NCBI RefSeq assembly: GCF_003711515.1
Contig: NW_021167079.1
Span: 3,723,807 to 3,787,806 of the forward strand
Direction: 5' to 3'
Source of the DNA: Sodiomyces alkalinus F11
Lineage: Eukaryota; Ascomycota; Sordariomycetes; Glomerellales; Plectosphaerellaceae
Length of the DNA stretch: 64,000 bases
This document shows, one piece after another, positions 22,150 through 33,330 of the stretch (its first letter is position 1; each line of letters begins with the position of its first letter). The translations under genes and the position numbers were made by a program. A model generated the notes under the pieces. It had not been told where the DNA came from and did not search any database. It saw only the letters and a program-made list of their open reading frames with translations.

Positions 22150-25100
22150 GCGCGGGGCTTATCCGGCCTAAACTAAATCCGACTCTTACTCCCTTTTAAT
22201 TATCGCAATACGATCGCTTATATATCGGTTCCTATATCGTAATAGCGCGAAGGTATCTAATAGGCTATTATTAGTTACTACTAAGCCGAATTTCCCTTTA
22301 AACTCGTTAAGTGCCCGTGTTTACGCTAATAGTTCTAAAGGTTCCTATATAGGCTTATAGTATCCTACCTATTATACTAGTACTTCACGTCTTAATTCCC
22401 TACCTCGCCTCTTCGTCCTCGCGTAAAGGATTTCCTTAACCTCCTATTCTTTACTATCGGTTACTTCTGAAATAAGCGGTAATTAAGGGTTATCTACTAC
22501 CTATCCCGGAAGGGGGTTATCGCCTGCGCGACGTAATAAGTCTATATAGAATCGAGGGTAGATCTACGATAGCACGGTAAGCTCGACTACATATAGGCTA
22601 ATTACCTTTATAACTCGGTATTTACGATAGAGTTAGTCAAGCTTTCGCGATAGTCGCGGAGTCGAATAGTTAGCTAACAATAGCTAGACTAAGTCGTTAA
22701 CCTTAAAACGCTTAGCCGGTATACGATATTAATTAGTAGACTCTTTATTCCTAAGCTACGTCGACACGATTATAGCCTAGGCGAACTCAGTCGTTTTCTA
22801 TAAACGGCGTAGTAGGTTATAGGCCGCTAATACTCTAGGTTCCGAAAGGGGCTTTTTGGTTATCTGGATCGGATCGATATAGTAGCTATACTCTAAGAAG
22901 AAGGGACTAAACCCCGTCGCGGAGCTTTTACGGTTATTTAGGGCTAGTTATACTACGGGTAGTAGGCGATCCTAGTCCTCCTAAGCGTAATAGATAAAGG
23001 CTTATAAATAAGCTTATACTTCTTAGTTTATACGCTTTATTACTCTATCAGTCTAGGGGTAGTATGCTATACTAAGCTTACGCGATATTCGTGTAAGCTC
23101 GTGAAAGTGCTTCTAGAACCTACTTATTTAGTTTAAGCCTCGGTCGCTAATAATCGACCTAGGTATTCCGTGGAACCGGAAATAATAGTATAGGAACTAT
23201 TCCACGTAAGCTTCGGCTTTTATTATCTTTATCGCTTTTAATATTACCGCCTTAGTTAGACGGTCTATAATAACCTAAAAGTAGCGCGCCTTTTTCTCAC
23301 CGGCTAGTAGTACGTCTATTATAAAATCTATTAATAGATCGCTCCGTATTTATTCTAGTACCGGGAGGGGGCGTAAAAGGCCTTATTTTATATTTCTCTA
23401 TATATACCCCTTTCCGTAGACGTCGTAGTTCCGGATAAATTATCGGATATCCTTATTTATCCTCGGCTAGAAGAAGCGACGCGCTACTAAGGCGATAGTG
23501 TTTTCGTGTCCGGGGTATCCTCCGATTACTAAATCGTAAATTAACTAGATAATCCTCCCTTATAACGTTAACCCTTTAATAGACCCGGGCACTTAAATTC
23601 GGTCGCGGAATAATAGTAACCTAGTCATAAAGACTAAGTACTCGGCTATTTATACCTTTAATTCTAATAATAGTAGGAACTATTATTCTTCTTTAGCGAC
23701 CGTAGATAAGGCTCCTCGATATTATTCGTCGGTCATAAGCGTCTTATCTTATAATCGCTATAGCTCTTAGTCCGCCTCGAAGATCGATTAACCGCTATTA
23801 ATATAGCGAATACTAGGTAGAATCGCGGTATCGGGAATTAATTAAATATAATAAAATTATTCCCGTTCGTCCGTTATATTTTAGGGCTTATCTTACTATC
23901 GACGCGAGAGGGCGGCCGCTATCGTGTTATCCTTTCCCTTCCGATACTTAAGTACGAAGTCGAACTATATAAGCTCGCCGGCCTATTAGCTTTATCGCTT
24001 AGTAAGCGTTCGCTTTATTATAAAGTATTTAAGGGCCTTATAGTCGGACAGGACTATAAAGTACCTATAACTAATAAGCTTACCCGCTATATCGTTAAAT
24101 AACTTATAATCGCTAGTATTTCCTTATCGTGGATTAGGTAGTTATATTCCGCTTTATTAAGTTTATAAGAGTAGTATATAACCACGTAGCGATTTCCGTC
24201 CGCGTTTTTTTATATTAGGCTACCCCTAAGGGTAAACCCCGAGTAATCCGTCTTAATAAATATCTTATTTACTAGGTCCTACTATCGTAGTATCGGTCCT
24301 TCTTAGAACCTCGCCTTTAGTTCGCGAAAGGCCGCTTTTTCCTTAGGACCCTATTAAAAGGTATAGTCTTTCTTAATTAATACTATTAACGGGGCTAAAA
24401 TCCCTAAAAAATCCTTAATAAAATTCGGTAATAATTTATAAACCCTAAAAAGCGTCGCACGCCCTTAACCGTTATAGGCGCTTCTTACTCGCGAATAGCT
24501 CGTAACTTCTCTAGGTTATAAGACACGCTTTTCCCCGCGGTAATTATAAATCCTAGGTACTTCACGGTCTTTACGCTAAACTTATACTTTAACGGATTTA
24601 GGTTTAGGCCGGCGTCCGTGAGTACGCGGAGTACCTACTTTACCTTCGGCTTATAATTAGCCCGACTCCTACTAGAGTAGACTAGGATATTATCGATATA
24701 AGCGGTGATAAAGTCGTCTAGGAAGCGCTATAGTATCTTATTAATATATCGTTAAAAAGTCGCGGGAGCCTTACTTAGGCCGAATAGGCAGATAAGCTAT
24801 TCGAAGAGCCTAAACCGAGTTCGGAACGCGGTCTTATATTCGTGTCCTAGGGCTATCCTAATCTTATAGAAAGCGGCGATTATATTAAGCTTTATAAACC
24901 ACTTTACTTAGCTTAGGTTCTATAGCGTCTTAGCGATTAGGGGAAGTAGGTAACGGTCTTACTTAGTAATCGCGTTTAACGCTTAATAGTCGTAATAAAA
25001 TTAAAGTCCTCCACCTAGCTTTCTTATAAAGAGGATAGGAGCCGTGGCTTCCGAACTACTAGCATGGATAAATCCTTTATCTATTAGGTCGGTAAGTGTT

Positions 25101-25870
25101 TTCCGTAGTACTAAGAGTTCTTCTCTTAATATATTATAGAGCGGCCTTTAGGGAAGCGATAATTCCTTACCGTCGCTTCCGGGTATAAGGTTTACCTCGT
25201 AGTCGACTCTTAATCGGTATAGCGGTAATTAATTAGCCTTATCGGGCGCGAATAAGTCGCCGAATTCTCGTAGTAACTCTTCGGGTATAAAGTCCTTCGG
25301 GTCTATTAGTTATTTCTTATATAAGGCTTTTTCGATATCCCTTAGGCTTACTCCTTAGATTAAGACTTCCTTACCCTTCCGTTATAGTCGTTAAATAATA
25401 CCCGCGAATATAGATCCCGTAACTAAATAAGCGTCGCGGATAGTTTATACTCCGGTAGGTTCCTTTTCGTGATAAAGTCGTATATTTAATCCGGCTACTC
25501 CGTAGTAAAGCCGTTTATCTTTAGCGTAATATATTATATCGTTTTATTTTATCTAAGCTTCCCGAGGAATACGTTTTAGTTAAGCCCGGGCACTATATAT
25601 ACGAATATCCTCTACGGGTAACCGCTAATCTTAAGCTTATAGACGGCGATCCCCGCGCTATTAATAGTCCTAATAGCTTCCAAGAAGCTATTTAGTAGTC
25701 GATTCGTCTTATCGACTAACGGTAATCAGAGTCTTTAGGTAAACTATTTACTTATAACGGTATAATAGTTATAACTAGTATTAATAAGGGCGAGGATACG
25801 CCGTTTATTTACTCTAACTACTATAAGCGCCGGGTTACTACTAGCACGTATTTTAAACGCCTCTTACTCC
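22150..25870 (-). pseudogene. Gypsy-2 pol (protease, RT, RNase H, integrase), degraded
   Basis: The minus strand reads the RT core at about 25100-24500: 'FLDDFITAYIDNILVYSS', 'LNLNPLKYKFSVKTVKYLGF' and 'VKGVRRFLGFINYYR'. The YxDD box has become YIDN, a RIP-type G-to-A change. The RNase H region (about 24200) and the integrase (about 23600-22700) follow in order towards the 3' LTR. Architecture and orientation are those of Ty3/gypsy. The aspartic protease near 25700 is only weakly readable. Confidence 0.85.
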
Positions 25871-25899
25871 CGCCGTATCATGGCTATCGGCTCTAACGC

Positions 25900-27190
25900 C
25901 TATTTTCGCGTTAGAGCTACTCTTTTTCTAAGTCATCCTCGCTAGTCGACTCGTCCCCGCTCTTATCGCGATCTTTCGTGCGAGTCTCCTTAACCTTCCG
26001 GACCGTGTCTTAGTTTTCCTTTAGCTTCTTATAGTTCCGAGCGATATACCCCTTTTTATTATAGTTATACTATATCCGAGTCTCTTACTTCGCCTTCATA
26101 TCGCTAATACGGTTTACTCCGCCTATCTTTATATCGTTATCGGTATCCTTCTTCGCGGTTATATAGTCTTAAGCTTATTTATCGTAGTTTCGTTTAAACT
26201 AATAGCCTTTAAGTTTCCTAATAATCTTTTACACACCGTTAACCTACGTGGGATAATAGTTAGTGGGGATTCGGGCGGAGATAAGTTTATCCCTAAATGA
26301 CGAAATAATCGCTCCTTCGAGGAATAAGATCTATACGGTGGCTTCCTATTTAGTATTACCCGTAAAGGCGATCTATCTTTCAAAACGGGGTAAGAAGGCG
26401 GTAAACGATTTATCGGTTTATTAATAAATCGTGCGTAAGGCTTAGGCGGCCCGTGATTATTCTATAGAGTTAAGGTAAATACGATTAAGATATGCTATAA
26501 AGTCGTTAGGATCTATAAGCTTACCCGGCCTATCGTTTTTATAGAAGGCCGATACGACCTATTATACTTTAGGCCCTAGGTAATTATAGATCGTATACTA
26601 AGCTCGTATATTATTCTAGAATAAGTCGCTATTAATTATAAGCTTTTACCGTATCGCGTAGGCCCACGCGCTATAGTATACTCGCTTCTCTAAGAACTTC
26701 GCCGGGCTATTAACGGTCTTACGGGGTATCGCCGTTAAGGTCGGGGCGACTATTATTATTATCGGCTATAGCGTAGGCGATAAAACCGGTAATAGGGTAG
26801 ACTCTATTAGTGTAAGGATTATCGGGGTCTATAAGGGAGCCGGGATATTCAGGTTAAGCGGTATTAGGTTCTACGGGGTAGGCGATCCTAGGAGCCGGGC
26901 TATAAGCTATTCGACTAACTAGCGTTATCGCTCGTCGGCTTTTTCTCTCGCGCGTTATCGGTCTATAAACTAGCGTATTTCCGAGTAGTATTTTTATATC
27001 GGACCGAGCCTTAAGTTAATATCGGTATATTATTTATAGAGAGGGCCTAGCCTTACGTTTAGGGCTCGGTCGTTTTCTTCGAACTATTAGTTCATCTACT
27101 CTACGACTTATTTAATTCTAATAGGTTATTAGGCGGTAGCGTTAGGATCCTAATCTATCGCTAATATAGCGCGTGGGTATCGCTAAGTTC
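25900..27190 (-). pseudogene. Gypsy-2 gag with zinc knuckle, degraded
   Basis: A minus-strand frame follows the 5' LTR. Near 26040-26080 it reads 'YNYNKKGYIARNYK', the pattern of a CCHC knuckle in which three Cys and one His have all become Tyr or stop by TGT/TGC and CAT/CAC transitions. An acidic stretch follows near 25930. The upstream part is compatible with a retrotransposon capsid but has no diagnostic motif. Confidence 0.7.
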
Positions 27191-27196
27191 TAGATA

Positions 27197-27410
27197 TATA
27201 AACGACTGGTTATAGGTCGTGGCACTAAGTAAGGTCGTAATAATAGATTATCTAGAATTAAGGAAGGAAAAAGGAAAAGGAGAAAAGTCTATAGCGCTAG
27301 GCTAGCTATAAGGTAGCGATAACTTAGCGATATAGGTCTGTTAACTAAGCGCGCAGTCAGGAAGATCCGGAGTATAGCCGGATCCTCTATATCGGAGTCA
27401 ACCCGTAATA
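27197..27410 (-). repeat. Gypsy-2 5' LTR
   Basis: 214-bp direct copy of 20859-21072. It is followed by AATAG (27411-27415), the right copy of the target duplication. Confidence 0.93.
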
Positions 27411-28215
27411 AATAGCCCTAAAACGTCTCTATATTTACAGTATATTATCGCTCTTTTCCAGCTTATAACCCACGTGTTTATATCCTTAGGTATCGCCTTT
27501 ATAGGCGAGATATGCTATTAATATAGAATTGGGGCTTTCTTACGGAGGTTTATAGAGGTTAGTCCTGTTTACTGGTAGAGGAGGGCTACCTACTTCCACG
27601 GCTTATGTATATCTTTGTTATTTAGCTACGCGAGGAGGTTATATAATATAGTGCAGATTATCGCTAAGATATATAAGGGCCCTTGTTAAGATCCTTCTGC
27701 TATGCGTTATAGTCGTTCTTTTCCTCGCGATATACGTGGCGGTCTTATAAATAACGCAGGCGCCCTTTATCGGAGACATTAGGAATAAATATAAGGGTAG
27801 TCTTTATCGGTGGTTCCTTCGTTACGGTCGTAGCCTTCTTATACGCGGTTATCTTCTTCTTTATACCAGCGGCGGTGGTAGTAGCGGTAGTAGCGGTAGT
27901 ATTGGCATCCGGCGCGATAGGGTCTTAGCCTAAGAGATCGGTGGCGTTATCGCCCCCTATCATGATAGTAGAAGATGAAGTAGCCTCCTTAGCCTTAAGG
28001 TTAACGATAAGGGCTTTATATTTCCGAATATCGGGCGGCGAAGACTTACATAGCAAGTAGGCGTCGGCCTCCTTATCGCTTAGCCTTAGATTAAGATAGT
28101 CATCCTAGCAGGTGGCAGATTTGCCGCGTATTATGTGCTCCCACGGTGCCTAATCCCTCTAGTTAACGAGGGTGGTGATAGCCTTCTATTCGGCATCAGA
28201 TACGTTAGAAGATAT
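27411..28215 (-). pseudogene. Unknown gene, N-terminal part, cut by Gypsy-2
   Basis: A minus-strand frame starts near 28215 with 'SSNVSDAE.KAITTLVN' and runs through 'DDYLNLRLSDKEADAYLLCK', 'DIRKYKALIVNLKAKEATSS', a low-complexity Thr/Ala tract (27880-27930), 'ITAYKKATTVTKEPP' and, near 27430-27500, 'DINTWVIS.KRAIIY'. It breaks at the Gypsy-2 insertion and seems to resume at 20858. CpA and TpG are less depleted than in the LTR elements, so RIP was lighter or later. About 330 residues originally. No family is recognised; it could be a transposon accessory protein or a host gene that decayed. Confidence 0.45.
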
Positions 28216-28390
28216 CTTTGCTTATTTATAAATCGATTAATTAATAGGTAGGTAGGTTTATTAATAGCTTAATTGCTCTAATTAGGTTGGTAGTAGTTAT
28301 TTAAGAGTGCTTAGAAACGTGATTACGTTTATAGTAGAATAGAGTAGCATTTTAATATATCGTTTAGGCGTTATAAACCGGGCTTATAAC

Positions 28391-28624
28391 TATCGCACGT
28401 TAAATAGCACTTTATATAATAATTATAGTGATAATCCTGATAGAGCAGAAAGCTCGTGTGTGTGTATTATGCTAAGTTATATCTGCGTGAGTCTCTTATG
28501 CCCTTAATCTGGGTGGTAGAGACTCTATTATGGGTACTATGTTATTTAGATTCTATCCGGTCTTTCCCGATATCTACTGAGGTCCAAAGCCCTTAGTCAG
28601 GCATAGTCCTATACCTATATGATA
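28391..28624 (-). repeat. LTR copy of the Copia-2 family
   Basis: Matches the LTR at 43167-43428 over most of its length: TATCGCACGTTAAATAGCAC at the left end, AGAGCAGAAA.CTCGTGTGTG, AGTCTCTTATGCCCTTAAT and TCTATCCGGTCTTT. It lacks about 55 bases near the right end that the other copy has. No coding DNA of the element adjoins it and no target duplication was found, so it is a solo or truncated LTR. Strand is given as for Copia-2. Confidence 0.75.
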
Positions 28625-29080
28625 TTTTGCCGGTTAAGTTATTCTAGGTTATGAATTAGGAGGTTTTTAGTCCGTTATTTCTCACTATAGCGGCCTGGCT
28701 AGGAGGCTCTTAAAAGGTAGAAAATAAGAATAAATAAAGTTAAGACTCTTAATTATCGAATACAATAACTGTAAAGAGTGAATATAATAAAAAGGGTTAG
28801 ATTAAGAGGTTCTACAATTAATTACATTAAAGCCGTAAGACGCTGTATAAACCTATAGTTATAGAAGGCAGAATTAATACCCGACAATCCTACGTATATC
28901 CACCTTCTATGCCTAAACGCGTAATCGGCCGTCAGGTTATTTAACACCGAGGGAGGTCTATAGGACACTAAGCTTATAATAAGTCAGACTACTATATTCC
29001 GGCCACTCGCCTACTTTAGCCTACTTAACCAGGACGACTTACCTTAAAAACAAATCTATTTTCATCTATAACGAAGTTAT
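28625..29080. other. Spacer without recognisable gene
   Basis: No frame gives a known domain. CpA and TpG occur more often than in the neighbouring elements, so this may be old unique DNA or the end of the Fot1 element. Confidence 0.4.
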
Positions 29081-29089
29081 TCTAGTTGG

Positions 29090-30480
29090 AATTCTATATA
29101 TATAGATTTAAGTCTAGCCTTATACCCCTTAGGTAATATGCTAATTAGCTTAATTAACGCCTCCTCCCTCTATCGTGCCCTTATAATTACCTTTTTTTTA
29201 GTCTTTCTAGATCTAATTATACTTTTAACTAACTAAGCTAAAACTAACTTTCTACTATTAAAACGTCTTTTATATCTAATACCTTTAGTGCCTTCGTAAA
29301 TAACCGCGAAGTATAATGGGTAATAGTATACGGGGTTTTTCGGCTAGAAGATAGCTCTCCCTATATCTCCCGGAGATTCTACGAACCCTAAGGCGTTACC
29401 TATTATTTTAGGCTAGTGCTAGCCTATTCTAAAGGAGTTATTAAGCGGTTACGGGAATTCTTACATAAGAGCTATAGGCTTAGAACTATATTATATAATT
29501 AACCGGCTATTACCCTAATACCCGTTATCCTACTTTAATATTCTTCGTAATAATAGCGTCTTTTCGTGCCTTACCGTAATAGGCGAGGAAATCCTACTGC
29601 CTAATTAGCGCACTATTAATAAGATATAATAGTTTCGCGAGGTATTTATAATAGGATACCTTAAAAGGCCTGAACACGGATACATTAAGCGGCTGGGTAA
29701 TTTATAATAAATAAGGAGGTAAAAATAAAAGGAGGATATTACTCTAGTAATATTCCTATAAGAACTCCTCGGAGAAGTAGCTACTATAGCTATCTAGTAA
29801 TAGTAGACGTGGTGAACCTGCTATATCTGCCTTTACTTTAGTATTAGCGTTACATATCTTTTTAAGCTACTTTACGGCTATTTTATTAGAGGTTTAACCG
29901 TTTTTAAAGGTAGTACAGCGCTAGCTATTTTAGTTATCTAGACCTTTAGAAAACTATTACTATTAGACTAACTTTCCTTTAAAGGTAATAAGCGGAGGTA
30001 AGGATTAGCCCTTAATAAAGATATACTTAATAATTAAGGTCTAGATCTAGGTACTAGGCGTTTTAACGTAAATACTCCTCCTCTCCACGTGCCCTACTAT
30101 TAGTCTATTTATTCCTTACTTCTTTTATATCCCTATTTTATCTACATTATATCGAAATTATAGTAGAATAGCCTTAATCTTCGGTTACTCCAGTAGGTTA
30201 AAGAATTCCTATAAAACTCTAGCTATAACGCTTTTAGGATAGCAGCCCTTAATTCGTTTACCGTTTATAGGCTTTAAGGGGGGATTCCTAGCTAAAAGGC
30301 CAGCTATCTAATATCTCCTTAGAGAATATATATCGTTTTAAGTATATAAGATCTTCTACGCAAATTCCTTAACCTTAATATAGGAGGGTATAAGCCCTAA
30401 TACGGCCTATACTAATATCTAATTAGTAAGAGATTACTTTTAAATAAGCGTAAGCTATTAAAGATACTTATAGGCGGTTT
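29090..30480 (-). pseudogene. Fot1/pogo-type transposase (DDE_1 superfamily), degraded
   Basis: The minus strand reads the core of a pogo/Fot1 transposase in order. 'YNVDKIGI' (about 30155) stands where family members have YNxDETG. 'RRSIYVKTPST' and 'LPPLITFKGK' (about 29980) follow. 'LLLLDSYSSYFSEEF' (about 29785) corresponds to LxLDGHxSHxxxEF, with the second catalytic Asp kept. 'NILLLFLPPY' (about 29740) and 'QPLNVSVFRPFK'-like sequence (about 29690) complete the core. A basic C-terminus ends near 29110. Such enzymes cut and paste DNA at TA sites. Terminal inverted repeats were looked for and not found, so element ends are unknown. Stops are of RIP type. Confidence 0.75.
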
Positions 30481-30780
30481 TCTTAGGTTAGGTATTATTT
30501 AAATAATCATAAAGGATGGTTCGAGGGATACCCTAAACGCGTAAAAAGTAGTAGATACTTACGCCCTATCGAATATTGTGGAGAGCGAGTTAAATATTAC
30601 TTACCGTGTATTTTAGTATAGTAAAATAGAATATATACTTCGATAAGCGATTTTTAATATTATATTAGGATATTGACGTGTTTTCATTCGAAGTAGTGGG
30701 TTAGATTAAGGAAAAACAGGTCGGCTAAGGTAGGGGGGTGGCCGGATTAGGGTGATCTGACTTATAACATTATACCTTTG
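30481..30780. other. Boundary between RIP-mutated DNA and the gene island
   Basis: Up to about 30690 the sequence is AT-rich and CpA-poor. From about 30700 onwards CpA and TpG return to normal. No gene is recognisable; it may include the 5' end of the Fot1 element. Confidence 0.55.
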
Positions 30781-31260
30781 TAATGACAAGGACCCGTGGC
30801 AGAAATGCGCATCAGCAGACTCTCCACTGCTGACCTTCACTCCCCGCTTGTTGCGATTTCTCTCTCACTTGGCGAGCAGCAGAGCAGCAGCCATGCATGT
30901 GATCAACCTAAATTTGGCTCATCAGTCTTTAAGAACGGATTTGGCTGGAACCAGCGCATAAGGCTTGACTGTTCGGCGGCTGAAGGGTTCAACAGTTCAG
31001 ACAGTCGTTTTGAAGATTGCTTATCCCCCAGAAGACCAGCCTACCTTATCAAGGTTCATATCTTATTTCGGGCCTTTTGTTTCATATTCATCCCGATCTA
31101 CTATAGCCTTGCGCCACTTTGAGCTGCCTGCGATGACAATCATCCGACACCGCTGTCGTGGTCTCGGGGAAAATCTCGTCAACTACGGATACGACTCCTT
31201 GAAGCCTCGCGCCTTATCAGCACACTGCTTCAATTACTTCTACCACGACTGCCAGCTACC
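30781..31260 (+). promoter_or_regulatory. naa30 upstream region / probable 5' UTR
   Basis: This stretch of normal composition runs up to the naa30 start codon. It contains open frames of 108 codons (30796-31122) and 99 codons (30965-31264) that resemble no known protein. They overlap each other, and the second runs past the naa30 ATG. They may be upstream ORFs in a long leader or chance. No TATA box or other motif can be assigned with confidence. Confidence 0.4.
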
Positions 31261-31874
31261 ATGAACGATCTTCCGGGCACGCTCAAGTACATACAGTACG
31301 AGCATGGGCTTGAAGAACGATATCTTCCCGCCATCCGGTCTCTCATTGCTGGAGACTTGAGCGAGCCATATAGTATCTATGTGTACAGGTACTTCCTCTG
31401 TCAATGGGGCCATCTCTGCTTCATGGCATGTGACCATTTCCGGCGGCGTCTGTCCTTCCCGTGTCTGGACCGCGAATATGCTAACTAGCGATCGTTGCCC
31501 AGGCATTGGATCCCGCTGATGCTTCCCTGATCGGTGTTATTATATGCAAACTCGAAGTCCATTCGTCGCATTCGCCTCCAACGCGTCGAGGTTACATAGC
31601 CATGTTGGCAGTGGCGTCGCCCTACCGCGGCAAGGGCATCGCGACAGCCCTTGTCAAGAAGGCCATTGATGCTATGGCGCAGAGGAAGGCGGATGAGATC
31701 GTGCTTGAGACCGAGGAGACGAACGTGCCAGCCATGCGGCTTTATGAGAGGTTGGGTTTCCTTCGGTCGAAGAAACTTCACAGGTACTACCTGAACGGCA
31801 ACAGTGCATATCGGCTTGTCCTGTTGCTTAAGTCCATTGATCCGGATGCCCTTATTGAAGATTCTGAGGAATAG
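31261..31874 (+). CDS. naa30: N-alpha-acetyltransferase 30, NatC catalytic subunit
   Basis: Two exons, 31261-31425 and 31503-31874, joined in phase 0, encode 178 residues, close to the 176 of yeast Mak3. Naa30 acetylates the N-terminal methionine of proteins starting Met-Leu, -Ile, -Phe or -Trp, together with Naa35 and Naa38, on the ribosome. The substrate-binding segment '[14 protein letters not shown]' (residues 33-46) is almost identical to yeast Mak3. The GNAT fold follows: 'RGYIAMLAV' and the acetyl-CoA loop 'YRGKGIA' (about residues 84-101, R/QxxGxG/A), then '[19 protein letters not shown]' and 'YYLNG'. The start ATG has a good context (TACCATGA). The intron removes a frame break and its donor is GC, not GT. 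Convergent with the DUF1917 gene, 289 bp away. The identification is firm. Confidence 0.93.
31426..31502 (+). other. naa30 intron with GC-AG splice sites (77 nt)
   Basis: The donor is GCATGT, the branch site GCTAAC (31480-31485), and the acceptor CCCAG ending at 31502. Splicing joins ...CFM to ALDP, which keeps the Naa30 alignment uninterrupted. The nearest GT (31430) would put exon 2 out of frame and give an early stop. Confidence 0.85.
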
Positions 31875-32163
31875 ATTTTTCAACCATAAACGGCGTGATC
31901 AACACTCATGCACCTTAGGGACAACGATGTGACGACCCGGCTCGGGAGAATTTGTGGGCTATCTAGCATCGCAACCAGACCATGTGCCTCGAGGGATTGG
32001 ACCCGCCTGGGCATACCCATGCCCATCACAGTACGACAGAACACACTTATATCACCTCTCACCACCAGGGGCACGTCTTTGAACCCCACTTGGCACTTTC
32101 ATGAACCCTTATGTTGGATGGAAAACACGGAATGCACGCCCCGGCAGTTTGTAATGTTGAGTC
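31875..32163. other. Convergent intergenic region naa30 / DUF1917 gene
   Basis: 289 bp between the two stop codons, of normal composition. It must hold both 3' ends. No clear polyadenylation signal or other gene is seen. Confidence 0.6.
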
Positions 32164-33330
32164 TCACGAAGGTCCCTGACCCAAAGCAGTTGGAACCACC
32201 ACCCTAGAGCTACTTCTTCTGATGTCCAAGGAGCTGTACAATGAGGCTCTGAGCTGCCAGGGGTTCCCACTGGCAATCCCAAGATATGTAAAGGCGTCTG
32301 CGACGTTAGTACATACGTCCCCTTGCTGGATGGACTGGACGATGCATGGTAGAATAATACCAACCTGGCTTGTAGAAGATGGCAGGTCCATTAGCGTTGG
32401 CAATTCCTAGCTCCTGAAGTCGTTCCAAGACCCGAGCAACATCTTCCAGGTCATTGAAATCGGCCGTGTATACACAGATGAGCCGGTGCGCGCGCTCTCC
32501 ATCGGCCGGCCTCGGAGCTACCTTGGCCGCTATACCTAGCTCGTTGTTGGCCGTGGCTTTGGCTACTACACCCCATACCCCATTCACTTCCTGGCGTGGG
32601 CAAAATAGCATCCACTGCCAAAATCTAGTCAGCTTCGAAGCCATAAGCGTCCTTGGTTTTCCGGAGTGGGGTGTTTCTATTTCTTGTACCTTGCCTGCCT
32701 GGACCCTACATTTATGAGCGAGCGTTAGAATGTCGGTAACGGCGTGCCTCTTCTCCTCCCTGATCCCTTTCTGAATTCTGCTGGGTGGCTGTGCTGTGTT
32801 CCTCGCTGCCTCCGTGAACGTCCTGAGCAGGTGCAACCTCTCTGCCCCACCCTCTATCAGACTGGCCAGCTGGGTGCCTTCCTCTTCAGGAGCTTCGTCC
32901 TCGTTGCCTCTGGAGGTTTGGTTCTGTGCTTCGTCATTGTTTTTCCGCCGAACGGAGGGGTTACAGATGTAGATCCAAGGACATGCGGAGGTGGCCTCCG
33001 TTGTGGCGGGTGGAAGACGAACTAAAAAGTCCTCAACTGTCTCTGCAAACTGCCACGCGTACGACACCCCGGCATATGGATTATAGAGCTCGGGGTAATT
33101 TGACGGCACAATCCCGTGCAGTAAGGGCTGGCGCACGCGGTTGGCGGCTTGTCGATCCCGTTGCCATTTCGCAGTGTCAAAAGTGCGCACTCTATTGCGC
33201 AGCCTCGCAACCACATCTTCACTCCCTATAGCATAACTAGAGTCAGTTCTAATCAGTGTTTATTGTACCTCCGCAGTACAAACATGCCGTAAAAGTCAGA
33301 CTCGGACTCGTCCATGGAGATCGGCTCCAT
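32164..33330 (-). CDS. DUF1917 (BLES03 / UPF0696) family protein
   Basis: Three exons on the minus strand, 33330-33288, 33225-32365 and 32297-32164, encode 345 residues. The ATG at 33330 lies in CAGCCATGG and opens 'MEPISMDESESDFYG'. The conserved C-terminal domain shows 'WQWMLFCPRQEVNGVW' (residues 217-232), 'AAKVAPRPADG' (about 247-257), 'RLICVYTADFNDLEDV' (about 262-277) and 'YKPDAFTYLGIASGNPW' (299-315), spliced across intron 2. These match the order in human C11orf68. An acidic low-complexity stretch (about residues 110-130) precedes the domain. The cellular role of this family is not established; a reported human structure resembles eIF4E. Intron 1 has two possible forms. The gene shares an upstream region with dph7. 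The family call is firm. Confidence 0.85.
32298..32364 (-). other. DUF1917 gene intron 2 (67 nt, GT-AG)
   Basis: Donor GTTGGT, branch TACTAAC, acceptor GTCGCAG. It restores the conserved 'YKPD...YLGI' motif, with the Asp codon split after its first base. Confidence 0.88.
33226..33287 (-). other. DUF1917 gene intron 1 (62 nt, probable GC-AG)
   Basis: Preferred form: donor GCATGT, branch CTGAC with its A 17 nt before the intron end, acceptor CTATAG; it gives '..DFYGSEDVVARL'. Alternative: a 47-nt GT-AG intron 33237-33283 (donor GTTTGT, acceptor CTCTAG), also in frame, adding five residues (350 aa). The second has a poorly placed branch site and is very short. Confidence 0.6.

Larger units (their letters stand above)
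20859..27410 (-). mobile_element. Gypsy-2, complete Ty3/gypsy element
   Basis: Two direct 214-bp LTRs (20859-21072, 27197-27410) are flanked by identical 5-bp duplications AATAG (20854-20858, 27411-27415). Both LTRs have the same length and begin TGTG/TATA. The coding strand is minus, with gag next to the right LTR and pol reading leftwards. A plus-strand accessory frame lies between pol and the left (3') LTR. All frames carry RIP stops. The element sits inside an unknown minus-strand gene. Confidence 0.92.

Noticed and set aside
26159..26383. 74-codon minus-strand frame
   Set aside because: In the Gypsy-2 gag region but not in the frame that carries the zinc knuckle; chance opening.
30796..31264. 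Two upstream open frames before naa30
   Set aside because: They overlap, have no homology I recognise, and the second runs into the naa30 start; more likely leader sequence than genes.
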